A DNA stretch of 37,192 nt from Bradyrhizobium sp. SZCCT0231 (GCF_018130245.1 NZ_JAFCKP010000031.1:1-37192); one strand, 5' to 3'; shown: positions 1-8,637, numbered from the stretch's first letter. The notes: generated by a model from the letters alone, not told the origin. Numbers and translations are program-made.

Positions 1-652
1 CGTTGAGCACGTTGCGCGTCATCGGATGCAGATCGGCGAGCGGCTTCGAGCCGAGCTCGACCCAGACCAGCTCGACCAGCTCCGCGTCGGCGTGGATCAC
101 GCCCTCGACGCGATGGGTGATCGCGGAGGCATCGGCCGTGAAGAAGCGCGTGTCGAACCGCTTGACGCGGCCGGGCGGGGTGATCGCGCGCGCGATCAGG
201 AACAGGCCGGAGGGATCGGGCAGCAGGCCCGCATCCGCGAACGGCTGCCAGGGGCCTTCGAGCTTTTCCAGCTTGCCTTCGGCCTTGCGTCCGAGGCAGA
301 GACCCGTCTCCTCACAGGCTTCGCGGATCGCGGCAATGGCGAGCGACTTCGCGCGCGAGGCCGGGGTCTTCGGGCTGCCCTTGGCGAGATTGGCTTCCAG
401 CTCGGCGGTGATGGGCGCGGCGCAGGGCACGCGATAATCGGCCTTGTCGACGCGGCCGCCCGGGAAGACGAACTTTCCGGGCATGAACACCACCTTGTCG
501 TGGCGCTTGCCGACCAGAACTTTCGGAACGGTGCCGCTGCGATCGACCAGGATCAGCGTCGCCGCATCCTTCGGGCGGAAATAGGGATGGTGGTCGGCTT
601 CCTTGCCCTCGTGGATTTTTGCTTTCTCCGCAACTTGCGCAATATCCGTCAT
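1..652 (-). CDS. NUDIX hydrolase, NUDT19-like (3' end cut by window)
   Basis: Translation of the minus strand from the ATG at 652 gives 217 residues with no stop before the window edge. Residues about 61-67 carry FVFPGGR, and the core of the Nudix box (AIREACEETGL) follows only after an insert of roughly 35 residues, a layout seen in NUDT19-like hydrolases rather than the compact 23-residue box. The family hydrolyses nucleoside diphosphate-linked compounds such as CoA or nucleotide derivatives with Mg2+; the substrate here cannot be read from sequence. It starts 32 bases after the DUF983 gene and is likely the last visible member of the topA-rnr operon. The C-terminus is missing. Confidence 0.85.
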   Translation of the reverse strand, partial: MTDIAQVAEKAKIHEGKEADHHPYFRPKDAATLILVDRSGTVPKVLVGKRHDKVVFMPGKFVFPGGRVDKADYRVPCAAPITAELEANLAKGSPKTPASRAKSLAIAAIREACEETGLCLGRKAEGKLEKLEGPWQPFADAGLLPDPSGLFLIARAITPPGRVKRFDTRFFTADASAITHRVEGVIHADAELVELVWVELGSKPLADLHPMTRNVLN

Positions 653-684
653 GTCCTCACCCGAACTGTTCTTGCTTATTTTGC

Positions 685-1125
685 TTACACTGGCGGAATA
701 CCATCCGGCGGGTTCTCGTCAAACCCGTGCATGCGCAGAGCCCATTGCAAGCCGACCACAGCTCCCTTCACGGGCTGCAGCAGCGCGAGCGATGCGACGA
801 AGGTGAAGGGCAGATAGGCCGCGAAGCCGATCCAGACCGGCGTGGTGTAATTGGTCTCGATCCACAAGACGGCCGGCACCACGATGTGACCGACAATGAC
901 GATCACGAGATAGGCGGGCAGATCGTCGGCGCGATGCGGCGTGAAGTCGAGGCCGCACGTTGCGCAGTTGTCCGCCGTCTTCAGGAAGGCGCGGAACAGC
1001 TTGCCCTCACCGCAGCGCGGGCAGCGGCCGCGAAAGCCGCGCTTCATTGCCAGGAAGACATCGCGCTTCTCGGCGAGACCCGTCTCGCGCGTCCAGATCT
1101 TTGGGGCCGTGCTCGTCGTTACCAT
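685..1125 (-). CDS. DUF983 family small membrane protein
   Basis: The protein has 146 residues. It has a CPRCGEGKLF motif and a second CATCG motif about 18 residues later, a four-cysteine zinc-ribbon-like pair, followed by two hydrophobic segments (about residues 70-90 and 95-117) that should span the inner membrane. This is the DUF983 arrangement; no reaction is established for the family. The start overlaps the last 7 bases of rnr, so translation is probably coupled to RNase R, and the NUDIX gene follows closely. The conserved position behind rnr is usual in related alphaproteobacteria. Confidence 0.9.
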   Translation of the reverse strand: MVTTSTAPKIWTRETGLAEKRDVFLAMKRGFRGRCPRCGEGKLFRAFLKTADNCATCGLDFTPHRADDLPAYLVIVIVGHIVVPAVLWIETNYTTPVWIGFAAYLPFTFVASLALLQPVKGAVVGLQWALRMHGFDENPPDGIPPV

Positions 1126-3467
1126 GCCTTGCCCTTCTTGCCTTTTCCCTTGTTCTTTCCTTTGGCCTTCTTGCCCTTGGCAGATTTTTGCTTCTCCGGC
1201 TTGCGTTTTTTCTCCGGGCTGCGTCCGGGCTGCGCCTTTGATGATTTGCGCTGCGGGCGGAATGGCCTGCGCTCGCGCGGGCCGCTCTCGCTCTCCGACG
1301 ACAGCAGCTCGAAGCGCAACGCGCCCGCGATCGGGGCAGCTTCTATCAGACGGACGTCAACGACGTCACCGAGCTGATACATGGTGCCGCTGCGCGTACC
1401 GACCAAGGCATGTCGGCTCTCGTCATAGTTGAAATATTCCGTGCCGAGGGATCGGATCGGGATCAATCCGTCGGCGCCGGTCTCGCTCAGCTTGACGAAT
1501 AGGCCGGCGCGGGTGACGCCGGAGACGCGGCCCTGGAAGCTGGCGCCGATGCGGTCGGCGAGGTGATGTGCGATCAGGCGGTCGACGGTCTCGCGCTCCG
1601 CCTTCATCGCGCGCCGCTCGGTCAGCGAAATATGCGCGGCGACTTCGCCGAGCGATTCCGGCGTCTCGCTGTCGGGCAGGGCGCCTTCGCCGAGGCCGAG
1701 CGCGCGCACCAGTGCGCGGTGCACGACGAGGTCGGCATAGCGGCGGATCGGCGAGGTGAAGTGCGCGTAGCGGCGCAGGTTCAGGCCGAAATGACCGTAG
1801 TTCTCCGCGGAATATTCGGCCTGCGCCTGGGCGCGCAGCACGACCTCGCTCACCAGCGGGTAGTAGTCATGGCCTTCAAGCTGGGCCAGCACGCGGTTGA
1901 ACAGCGTCGGGCGCAGCGCGCCTGATTTCGTGAAGGGGACGTCGAGCGTCTCCAGGAATTCCGCGAGTGCGTGGACCTTCTCGAGCGTCGGCTCGTCATG
2001 CACGCGGTAGATCAGCGGCAGCGATTTCTTCTCCAGCATCTCGGCCGCGGCGACGTTGGCGAGGATCATGAATTCCTCGATCAGCTTGTGCGCGTCGAGA
2101 CGCTCCGGCACGACGACGCGGTCGACCGTGCCGTCGCTCTTCAGGAGGATCTTGCGCTCCGGCAGATCGAGATTGAGCGGATCGCGCTCGTCGCGCGCGC
2201 GCTTGGCACAGGCATAGGCGGCATAGAGCGGCCTCAGGATCGGATCGAGCAGGGGGCCGGTGGTGTCGTCGGGCCGCCCGTCGATCGCGGCCTGCGCCTG
2301 CGCGTAATGCAGCTTGGCCGCCGAGCGCATCAGGATGCGATGAAAACTGTGCGAGCGCTTGCGGCCGTCGGGGCCGAGCACCATCCGCACCGCGAGCGCC
2401 CCGCGCGGCTCCCCCGGCACCAGCGAGCAGAGATTGTTGGAGATGCGCTCGGGCAGCATCGGCACGACGCGGTCGGGGAAATAGACCGAGTTGCCGCGGT
2501 CGAGCGCATCGCGGTCGAGCGCGGTGCCCGAGCGGACGTAGAAGCTGACATCGGCGATGGCGACGTTGACGATGAAGCCGCCCTTGTTGTTGGGATCGTC
2601 ATCTGCTCGCGCATGCACCGCGTCGTCGTGATCCTTGGCGTCGGGCGGATCGATGGTGACGAGCGGGACGTCGCGCCAGTCCTCGCGTCCCTTCAGGTTC
2701 GCTGGCTCCGCCGCTTCCGCATCGCGCATCGCGGCGGAGGAGAATTGCAAGGGAATGTCGTGCGCGTAGATCGCGATCAGGCTGATCGCCTTCTCGGATT
2801 TGACCGAGCCGAGCTTCTCTTTGACCCGGCCGGAGGCGAGGCCGAAGCCGCGCGAGCGGACGATGTCGACGCTGACGAGATCGCCGTCCTGCGCGCCCTG
2901 GGTGTCCGTTTTCGCGATGTTCAGCTCGCGGTCGGCGAACTTCTTGTCGACGGGGACGAGCCGTCCGCCGCCTTCGGGAAGGCTGCGGAACACGCCGAGG
3001 ATGCGGCTCCTGGCCTTGTCGATGACCTTGATGATGCGGCCGCGATAGGCGGGGCCTTCGTCATCGCCCGAGCGATCGACGCGCAGCAGGGCGCGGTCGC
3101 CGACGCCGGCGGCGGTGCCGGGCTTGGCCCGGCGCGGCATCTCGATGAGGATCTTTGGCGGCTCGCCGCTCTCGACCTCGTCCCATTCGGCGGGGGAGGC
3201 GATCAATTCGCCGTCGCTGTCGCGGCCGGTGATGTCGGCGAGCAGGGTTGGCGGCAGCGCGTCCGGCTCGGAGACCTTGTGGCGCTTCTTCTTGATGACG
3301 CCGTCATCGGCGAGCTCGCGCAGCATGCGCCTGAGCTCGGCGCGATCGGCGTTCTTCAGGCCGAACTCGCGCGCAATTTCGCGAGTTCCGACCTTTCCCG
3401 GATTTGCCTTGATGAAGGCGACGATGGCGTTCCTGTCGGGAAAGCCACGGTCATTCGTGCGTTTCAC
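1119..3467 (-). CDS. rnr: Ribonuclease R
   Basis: The 782-residue 3'-5' exoribonuclease degrades structured RNA. Visible parts are an N-terminal winged-helix region (about 1-75), cold-shock-like RNA-binding domains (about 80-240), the RNB catalytic domain with the acidic signature DPPDAKDHDDA (D273, D279, D281 and D282 as metal ligands) and HFTSPIRRYADLVVHR (about 569-584), an S1 domain (about 643-722), and a Lys/Arg-rich tail of about 60 residues. Length fits the RNase R family. The start is GTG, seven bases after the topA stop, with GAGG just upstream, so it is co-transcribed with topA. Confidence 0.97.
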   Translation of the reverse strand: MKRTNDRGFPDRNAIVAFIKANPGKVGTREIAREFGLKNADRAELRRMLRELADDGVIKKKRHKVSEPDALPPTLLADITGRDSDGELIASPAEWDEVESGEPPKILIEMPRRAKPGTAAGVGDRALLRVDRSGDDEGPAYRGRIIKVIDKARSRILGVFRSLPEGGGRLVPVDKKFADRELNIAKTDTQGAQDGDLVSVDIVRSRGFGLASGRVKEKLGSVKSEKAISLIAIYAHDIPLQFSSAAMRDAEAAEPANLKGREDWRDVPLVTIDPPDAKDHDDAVHARADDDPNNKGGFIVNVAIADVSFYVRSGTALDRDALDRGNSVYFPDRVVPMLPERISNNLCSLVPGEPRGALAVRMVLGPDGRKRSHSFHRILMRSAAKLHYAQAQAAIDGRPDDTTGPLLDPILRPLYAAYACAKRARDERDPLNLDLPERKILLKSDGTVDRVVVPERLDAHKLIEEFMILANVAAAEMLEKKSLPLIYRVHDEPTLEKVHALAEFLETLDVPFTKSGALRPTLFNRVLAQLEGHDYYPLVSEVVLRAQAQAEYSAENYGHFGLNLRRYAHFTSPIRRYADLVVHRALVRALGLGEGALPDSETPESLGEVAAHISLTERRAMKAERETVDRLIAHHLADRIGASFQGRVSGVTRAGLFVKLSETGADGLIPIRSLGTEYFNYDESRHALVGTRSGTMYQLGDVVDVRLIEAAPIAGALRFELLSSESESGPRERRPFRPQRKSSKAQPGRSPEKKRKPEKQKSAKGKKAKGKNKGKGKKGKAW

Positions 3468-3474
3468 TTAACCT

Positions 3475-6240
3475 CTAACTCTTGCCGGCACTCTTCTTGG
3501 CCGGAGCCTTAGGGGCGGCTGCCTTGGTCGATGACGGCTTCGTGGCGGAAGTCTTGGCCGTCGACGGCACGGCGGCGCGCGCCTTGCTGGTGGATTCGGA
3601 TTTGGTCTTGGCCGCGGCTTTTTTCGCGGCCGGTTTCTTCGGTTTTGGCGCGGCGTCCTCGCCGTCCGCAGCCTTCTCTGCAGCCTTCTTGGCCTTGGCC
3701 GGCTTCGCCGCCTTCTTGGCCTTGGTCTTGCCACCGCCCTTGGACGCGCGCTCGTCGATCAGCGCGATCGCCTGCGGCAGGGTGATCGTATCCTTCTCGA
3801 ACTCGGCGGGGATCGTCGCGTTGACGCCGCCGGCGGTGACATAGGCGCCGTAGCGGCCACTCTTGACGGTGACGGTGCCGAGCGTCGGATGCTCGCCGAG
3901 CGCCTTACCGGGATCGGCACCGAAGCGGCGGCTCGGGCCCTTGGCGACCTTTTCCGCGATCAGCGTCACCGCGCGGTTGAGGCCGATGTCGAACACCTCG
4001 TCGCCGGCTTCCAGGCTGGCATAGGTCTTCTCGTGCTTCACGAACGGTCCGAAGCGGCCGAGGCCCGCCGTGATGGGCTGGCCGGTTTCCGGATGCTTGC
4101 CGATCTCACGCGGCAGCGACAAGAGCTTCAGCGCAAGCTCGAGATCGACATCGCTGGGCGAGGTGCCCTTCGGGATGCCTGCGCGCTTGGGCTTCTCGCC
4201 TTCCTCATAATCCTTCTGCTCGCCGAGCTGGATGTAGGGGCCGAAGCGGCCGGCCTTGACCCAGACATCGCGACCCGTATCGGGATCCTGGCCGAGCGAG
4301 CGGTCGGCGGTCGCCTCGCCATCGGCGGCGAGCTGGCGGGTGTAGCGGCACTCCGGATAGTTCGAGCAGCCGACGAAGGCGCCGAACTTGCCGGCCTTCA
4401 GATTGAGCCGGCCGGTGCCGCAGTTCGGGCACTGCCTGATATCGCCGCCATCCGCGCGCGGCGGATAGATGTGCTGGCCCAGCATGTCGTCGAGCACGTC
4501 GAGCACCTGCGCCACGCGCAGATCCTTGATGTCGTCGACGGCGCCGATGAAGCCGGTCCAGAAGTCCTTCAGGACCTGCTGCCAGGAGATCTCGTTGTTG
4601 GAGATGCGGTCGAGCTGCTCTTCGAGGCCGGCGGTGAAGTCGTATTCGACGTAGCGGGCAAAGAAGCTTTCGAGGAATGCGACCACGACCCGGCCCTTGT
4701 CCTCGCCGTGCAGGCGCTTCTTCTCCAGCTTGACGTAGCCGCGGTCCTTCAGGACCTGGAGGATCGAGGCATAGGTCGAGGGCCGGCCGATGCCGAGCTC
4801 TTCCATGCGCTTGACGAGGGATGCTTCCGAGAAGCGCGGCGGCGGCTCGGTGAAGTGCTGGGTGACGGACAGCGACTGCCGCTTGAGCGCGTCGTTCGGG
4901 CTCATCGCGGGCAGGCGGCGGGAATCCTCGTCCTCCTCGTCGTCGCGGCCTTCCTGGTAGAGCGCAAGGAAGCCGTCGAACTTCACGACCTGGCCGGTAG
5001 CGCGCAGCTCCAGCGTGCGGCCGCCGGCCTTCGCCGCGATGTCCACCGTGGTGCGCTCGAGCTCGGCAGATTCCATCTGGCTCGCGATGGTGCGCTTCCA
5101 GATCAGCTCATAGAGCCGGGCCTGGTCGGCATCGAGCTTGCGGCTCATGCTGTCGGGGCGACGCGAGAGGTCGGTCGGGCGGATCGCTTCGTGCGCTTCC
5201 TGGGCGTTCTTGGCCTTGGCCTGATACTGGCGGGGAGCGTCCGGCACATAGGCGTTGCCATAGTCCTCGCCGATCACCTTGCGCGCCTGGGTGATCGCCT
5301 CGGGGGCGATCTGCACGCCGTCGGTTCGCATATAAGTAATGAGTCCGGTGGTCTCGCCGCCGATGTCGATGCCTTCATAAAGGCGCTGGGCGATGCGCAT
5401 CGTGTGCGCCGGCGCAAAGCCGTATTTGCGGCTGGCTTCCTGTTGCAGCGTCGAGGTGGTGAAGGGCGCCTGCGGATTGCGCCGCGCCGGCTTGGCGTCG
5501 ACCGCGGTGACGGCGTAGGTCGCCAGCTCGAGCGCCTTCTTGAAATCCTCGGCTTCCGCGCCGGTGCCGATGTCGAGGCGCTGGATCTTCTTGCCGTCGG
5601 CGCCGACGAGGCGGGCCTCGAAGGCATCGCCGCGCGGCGTGAGCAGGGTCGCGATCAGCGACCAATATTCGCGCGGCACGAACTTCTCGATCTCGAGCTC
5701 GCGGTCGCAGACGAGGCGCAGCGCCACCGACTGCACGCGGCCGGCCGAGCGGGCGCCCGGCAGCTTGCGCCACAGCACGGGGGAGAGGGTGAAGCCGACG
5801 AGGTAGTCGAGCGCGCGGCGCGCCATATAGGCGTCGACCAGCGCGCCGTCGATCTGGCGCGGGTGCTTCATCGCGTCCGAGACCGCCTGCTTGGTGATGG
5901 CGTTGAACACCACCCGCTCGATCTTCTGGTCCTTCAGCGCGCGCTTTTCCTTCATCACCTCCAGCACGTGCCAGGAGATGGCCTCGCCCTCGCGATCGGG
6001 GTCGGTGGCGAGAATCAAGCGGTCAGCCCCCTTCAGGGATTTGGCGATCTCGTTGAGCCGGCCGGCCGCCTTGGGATCGACCTCCCAGATCATCTTGAAA
6101 TTGGCGTCGGGATCGACGGAGCCGTTTTTCGCCGGGAGATCGCGGACATGGCCAAACGAGGCCAGAACCTCATAGGACGAGCCCAAATATTTGTTGATCG
6201 TCTTGGCTTTCGCCGGCGACTCCACAATGACGATATTCAT
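3475..6240 (-). CDS. topA: DNA topoisomerase I (type IA)
   Basis: The 921-residue enzyme relaxes negative supercoils through a transient 5'-phosphotyrosine link. The TOPRIM domain starts with VIVESPAKAKTI and has the acidic DPDREGEAI motif (about 80-88). The active tyrosine is Y303 in LITYMRTDG. A four-cysteine zinc finger (CPNCG...CSNYPEC) lies near residue 605-630 and is followed by topoisomerase C-terminal repeats. The last roughly 90 residues are Ala/Lys/Pro-rich and probably disordered, as in many alphaproteobacterial homologues. It is the first gene of a leftward operon with rnr, DUF983 and NUDIX genes. Confidence 0.98.
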   Translation of the reverse strand: MNIVIVESPAKAKTINKYLGSSYEVLASFGHVRDLPAKNGSVDPDANFKMIWEVDPKAAGRLNEIAKSLKGADRLILATDPDREGEAISWHVLEVMKEKRALKDQKIERVVFNAITKQAVSDAMKHPRQIDGALVDAYMARRALDYLVGFTLSPVLWRKLPGARSAGRVQSVALRLVCDRELEIEKFVPREYWSLIATLLTPRGDAFEARLVGADGKKIQRLDIGTGAEAEDFKKALELATYAVTAVDAKPARRNPQAPFTTSTLQQEASRKYGFAPAHTMRIAQRLYEGIDIGGETTGLITYMRTDGVQIAPEAITQARKVIGEDYGNAYVPDAPRQYQAKAKNAQEAHEAIRPTDLSRRPDSMSRKLDADQARLYELIWKRTIASQMESAELERTTVDIAAKAGGRTLELRATGQVVKFDGFLALYQEGRDDEEDEDSRRLPAMSPNDALKRQSLSVTQHFTEPPPRFSEASLVKRMEELGIGRPSTYASILQVLKDRGYVKLEKKRLHGEDKGRVVVAFLESFFARYVEYDFTAGLEEQLDRISNNEISWQQVLKDFWTGFIGAVDDIKDLRVAQVLDVLDDMLGQHIYPPRADGGDIRQCPNCGTGRLNLKAGKFGAFVGCSNYPECRYTRQLAADGEATADRSLGQDPDTGRDVWVKAGRFGPYIQLGEQKDYEEGEKPKRAGIPKGTSPSDVDLELALKLLSLPREIGKHPETGQPITAGLGRFGPFVKHEKTYASLEAGDEVFDIGLNRAVTLIAEKVAKGPSRRFGADPGKALGEHPTLGTVTVKSGRYGAYVTAGGVNATIPAEFEKDTITLPQAIALIDERASKGGGKTKAKKAAKPAKAKKAAEKAADGEDAAPKPKKPAAKKAAAKTKSESTSKARAAVPSTAKTSATKPSSTKAAAPKAPAKKSAGKS

Positions 6241-6310
6241 TTAGTTCCAGTGGCTTACGGGAAAATCTCAGGCCGAAAACGAAAGGACTCGGGTCGGCCG
6301 TTTCGCCCCG

Positions 6311-6339
6311 AACATGGGTGGTGAGGCCTCCGCTGTCAA
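6311..6339 (-). promoter_or_regulatory. Candidate sigma-70-type promoter for topA
   Basis: On the minus strand a perfect TTGACA (-35, forward 6334-6339) is followed after 17 bases by CATGTT (-10, forward 6311-6316). The predicted start would leave a leader of about 64 bases before the topA ATG. The -10 match is weak, so this is a moderate call. Confidence 0.4.
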
Positions 6340-6448
6340 ATCGAGGGGTGTTGAAAGCGCTCCGAATGGGAAAAGTTTCATATCGAGAAAGTTGTAAAAC
6401 ACCACCTTGGAGTTGCGATCCATGTCGGCGTAGTGTCCTCTGTGGGGC

Positions 6449-6709
6449 ATGGATTCGGGGTGGGGTCTGGTGACAAGGCCGGGAAAGAAACGGGCGCGCG
6501 CTGTATCAGGCGTGCCAGGGGGCTCGCGCAACGAGGAACCGGGGGAGGGCGGGGCGGATGAGGCGGTGGCCTTCATCGCCGAGCAGGTGGCCGCCTTGCG
6601 CAAGCTGGCCGAGCGTCACAAGCTCGACGTGCTGCATTATCTCCTAGGGATGACGCAGCTCGAGGCCGATGAGCATCTGCGGCTGCGGACCAAGCGCAAG
6701 CTGTCGTGA
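6449..6709 (+). CDS. Small conserved hypothetical protein, 86 aa
   Basis: The first 40 residues are low-complexity and basic. The second half (AFIAEQVAALRKLAERHKL and on to the end) is an amphipathic helix-rich segment that looks like a conserved small protein of Bradyrhizobium-type genomes. The function is unknown. The gene is divergent from topA. No good Shine-Dalgarno precedes the ATG (only TGGGG), so the true start may be internal. It stands alone, followed by a palindromic repeat. Confidence 0.6.
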   Translation: MDSGWGLVTRPGKKRARAVSGVPGGSRNEEPGEGGADEAVAFIAEQVAALRKLAERHKLDVLHYLLGMTQLEADEHLRLRTKRKLS

Positions 6710-6730
6710 GGCCCGGATCTCTGTCAGTCC

Positions 6731-6887
6731 CGTCATCCCCGCGCGAGCGCATAGCGCTCGTCGCTGGAGGCGCGAGTGGCGCGATGCCAGGCATCGCGCC
6801 GCGAGCCTCGAAGGATGAACGGCCGAGGTGCCAGCCGGGCCGTCGCCCTTCGAGGGCCGCCGAAGAAGCGGCCACCTCAGGGTGACG
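6731..6887. repeat. Palindromic intergenic repeat with nested hairpins
   Basis: The element starts CGTCATCCC and ends AGGGTGACG, which are near-complementary. Inside are GAGCGC/GCGCTC and a perfect 11-bp inverted repeat, GGCGCGATGCC-A-GGCATCGCGCC at 6778-6800, and further complementary blocks. It fills the gap between two convergent genes and may act as a bidirectional terminator. It resembles the dispersed repeats at 9860, 16899, 28359 and 34536 in layout but not in sequence. Confidence 0.7.
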
Positions 6888-6935
6888 GTGATAGATATGT
6901 GCTCGCAATGATGGGGTGGTAGCAGTTCGCCGTTA

Positions 6936-7403
6936 TCACGCCGACCTTCGCAGCGGCGTAGGCCTCGGCTTCAGCATGGTGTCCGCCGGACTGAGCAGCC
7001 GCCCATCCTCCGCGCGCATTTCGAGCTTCTTGACCGGGCGGCCTTTTTCGCGATCGACCAGGATGGTCGCGATCTCCTCAGGCGCGTCGTCGAACTCCTC
7101 GCTCCATTGCCGCAGCGCCACCAGGATCGGGAAGGTGCCACGGCCCTTGGGCGTCAGCAGATATTCCTGGTAGGCGCTGCCGTCGGAGGCGGGGGCGGTT
7201 TCCAGAATGCCGTGGTCGACCAGCGATCGCAGGCGCGCCGCGAGGATGTTCTTGGCCATGCCGAGCTTGCTCTGAAACTCGCCGAAGCGGCGGACGCCGA
7301 ACAGCGCCTCGCGGATGATCAAGAGCGACCACCAGTCGCCGAGCGCCTCCAGCGACCGCGCGATCGGGCAGGCATCGCCCTCGAAGCTCGTTCGTTTCAC
7401 CAT
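6936..7403 (-). CDS. HxlR-family transcriptional regulator
   Basis: The 155-residue protein carries an HxlR winged helix: an N-terminal cysteine in DACPIARSLEALGDWWSLLI, then RRFGEFQSKLGMAKNILAARLRSLVDHGIL as the recognition helix and wing. HxlR regulators usually sense electrophiles or redox state, often through the N-terminal cysteine (Cys12 here). The gene is divergent from the SDR gene at 7526 and probably represses it and itself. The ATG at 7403 sits downstream of a well-formed minus-strand promoter. The extended C-terminal tail (about 110-155) is a little longer than in minimal family members. Confidence 0.92.
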   Translation of the reverse strand: MVKRTSFEGDACPIARSLEALGDWWSLLIIREALFGVRRFGEFQSKLGMAKNILAARLRSLVDHGILETAPASDGSAYQEYLLTPKGRGTFPILVALRQWSEEFDDAPEEIATILVDREKGRPVKKLEMRAEDGRLLSPADTMLKPRPTPLRRSA

Positions 7404-7463
7404 CGTCGTCTGTCCTGGCGTATTCGCACGGCGCCCGCGCCGATCACGCGCTTGTGTGGTTGC

Positions 7464-7492
7464 ATTATAAAACCAATTGCCCTAGATCGCAA
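7464..7492 (-). promoter_or_regulatory. Promoter of the HxlR gene
   Basis: On the minus strand TTGCGA (forward 7487-7492) and a perfect TATAAT (forward 7464-7469) are separated by exactly 17 bases, about 60 bases before the HxlR start codon. A weaker rightward promoter for the SDR gene can be drawn in the same stretch: TTGCAT at 7460-7465, 17 bases, TAGATC at 7483-7488. Confidence 0.6.
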
Positions 7493-7515
7493 AGTAGTTT
7501 CATCATGCAACTACT
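7493..7515. promoter_or_regulatory. Candidate HxlR operator
   Basis: Perfect 7-bp inverted repeat AGTAGTT-N9-AACTACT between the divergent HxlR and SDR genes. It abuts the -35 of the HxlR promoter and lies over the predicted SDR transcription start, about 10 bases before the SDR start codon. HxlR dimers bind inverted repeats of about this size, so this is the best candidate site; binding is inferred. Confidence 0.55.
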
Positions 7516-7525
7516 GGAGGCGAGC

Positions 7526-8299
7526 GTGAGACTGAAGAACAAGACAGCCCTGATCACCGGCGGCAACAGCGGTATCGGGCTTGCGACGGCAAAACTGTTC
7601 GTGGCCGAGGGCGCCAAGGTGGTGATCACCGGGCGCAACAAGGAGACGCTGGCGACGGCTGCCAAGGAACTCGGGCCGAACGCGCTCGCGCTCGCCGCCG
7701 ATGCTACCGACATCGCGGCGACGGAAGCTGCGATCAAGCAGGGCGCGGAAAAGTTCGGCAAGTTCGACATCGTGTTCGCCAATGCCGGCATCGCCGGCGG
7801 CACGCCGCTGGGCTCGGCGACACCAGAGGTGTTCGAGAAGGTCATCAGCACCAATCTGACCGGCGTGTTCTTCACCGTGCAATCCGCGCTGCCCTATCTC
7901 AACGACAATGCCTCGATCATCCTCAACGGCTCGGTGATCTCGGTGCTCGGCATTCCCGGTTACTCCGCTTACGGCGCCGCGAAGGCCGGCGTGCGGGCGA
8001 TGGCGCGGATCATGGCCTCGGAGCTGTCGCCGCGCGGAATCCGTGTCAATGTCGTGGCGCCGGGCGCGATCCGCACCCCGATCTGGGGGCCTGCGACCGC
8101 GACGCCCGAAGCCGAAAAGGTGTTCGAGCAGCGGATCGGGCTGATGACGCCGCTCGGCCGCCTCGGTGAAACGGATCACGTCGCGAAGACGGTGCTGTTC
8201 CTCGCTTCCGATGATGCCGCGCATGTGCAGGGCCAGGAAATCTTCGTCGACGGCGGCGCGGTGGCATCCCCGAGCGGCGCGCCGATCTATCGCGGCTGA
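7526..8299 (+). CDS. Short-chain dehydrogenase/reductase (SDR)
   Basis: Classical SDR of 257 residues. The Rossmann nucleotide-binding motif TGGNSGIG is near the N-terminus, NAG follows the fourth strand, and the catalytic Ser and YSAYGAAK (Tyr-xxx-Lys) are present. ITGRN after the second strand has an arginine that favours NADP(H). The GTG start at 7526 is chosen because GGAGG lies seven bases upstream; an in-frame ATG at 7505 has no such site and falls inside the inverted repeat. The substrate is unknown; pairing with a divergent HxlR regulator suggests induction by an electrophile or aldehyde. Confidence 0.92.
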   Translation: MRLKNKTALITGGNSGIGLATAKLFVAEGAKVVITGRNKETLATAAKELGPNALALAADATDIAATEAAIKQGAEKFGKFDIVFANAGIAGGTPLGSATPEVFEKVISTNLTGVFFTVQSALPYLNDNASIILNGSVISVLGIPGYSAYGAAKAGVRAMARIMASELSPRGIRVNVVAPGAIRTPIWGPATATPEAEKVFEQRIGLMTPLGRLGETDHVAKTVLFLASDDAAHVQGQEIFVDGGAVASPSGAPIYRG

Positions 8300-8454
8300 T
8301 CAAATCAAGTGCAAATTGAATCGGCCGGCGCAGCGTGGTTGCGCCTGCCGGTTCCTACGTCTTGAGATGCATTGACGAGGTGTTGAACCTGCGCGCAAGC
8401 TGCAAAGACCTTTTTACGGGCAGGAGGCAGACTCATTACTTAACGGAGTCGGTC

Positions 8455-8637
8455 ATGACAAAAGCGGCCCGCATTTTCGCGTCGATTTCGTCGCCGCGCG
8501 TGTTCACCGAAAGACCTGCCGTTCCGGCCAGGCGTTCTGCGACGTCCGAGTTCGTCGCCATCGCGTTGTTCTCCGGGATTGGGCTGTTCGTCTCGCTCGT
8601 TGCCGTGATCCTGGGCAAGCAGGGCATCTGGTTTTAG
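8455..8637 (+). CDS. Small single-pass membrane protein, 60 aa
   Basis: The first 35 residues are basic and polar. The last 25 include a hydrophobic stretch (FVAIALFSGIGLFVSLVAVIL) that should span the membrane once. CGGAG lies upstream of the ATG at a good distance, which supports translation. No function can be assigned. It lies between the SDR and the convergent azoreductase gene. Confidence 0.65.
   Translation: MTKAARIFASISSPRVFTERPAVPARRSATSEFVAIALFSGIGLFVSLVAVILGKQGIWF

Noticed and set aside
1971-3512. 513-codon plus-strand open frame opposite rnr
   Set aside because: Same kind of GC shadow; composition dominated by Asp, Val, Gly and Arg with no recognisable domain.
3889-6324. 811-codon plus-strand open frame opposite topA
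   Set aside because: A shadow of topA caused by high GC at third positions: the product is Ala/Arg/Leu/Gly-rich with no family motif, while the opposite strand encodes a complete topoisomerase.
6268-6603. 111-codon minus-strand frame upstream of topA
   Set aside because: It covers the topA promoter and overlaps the better-supported small gene on the other strand.
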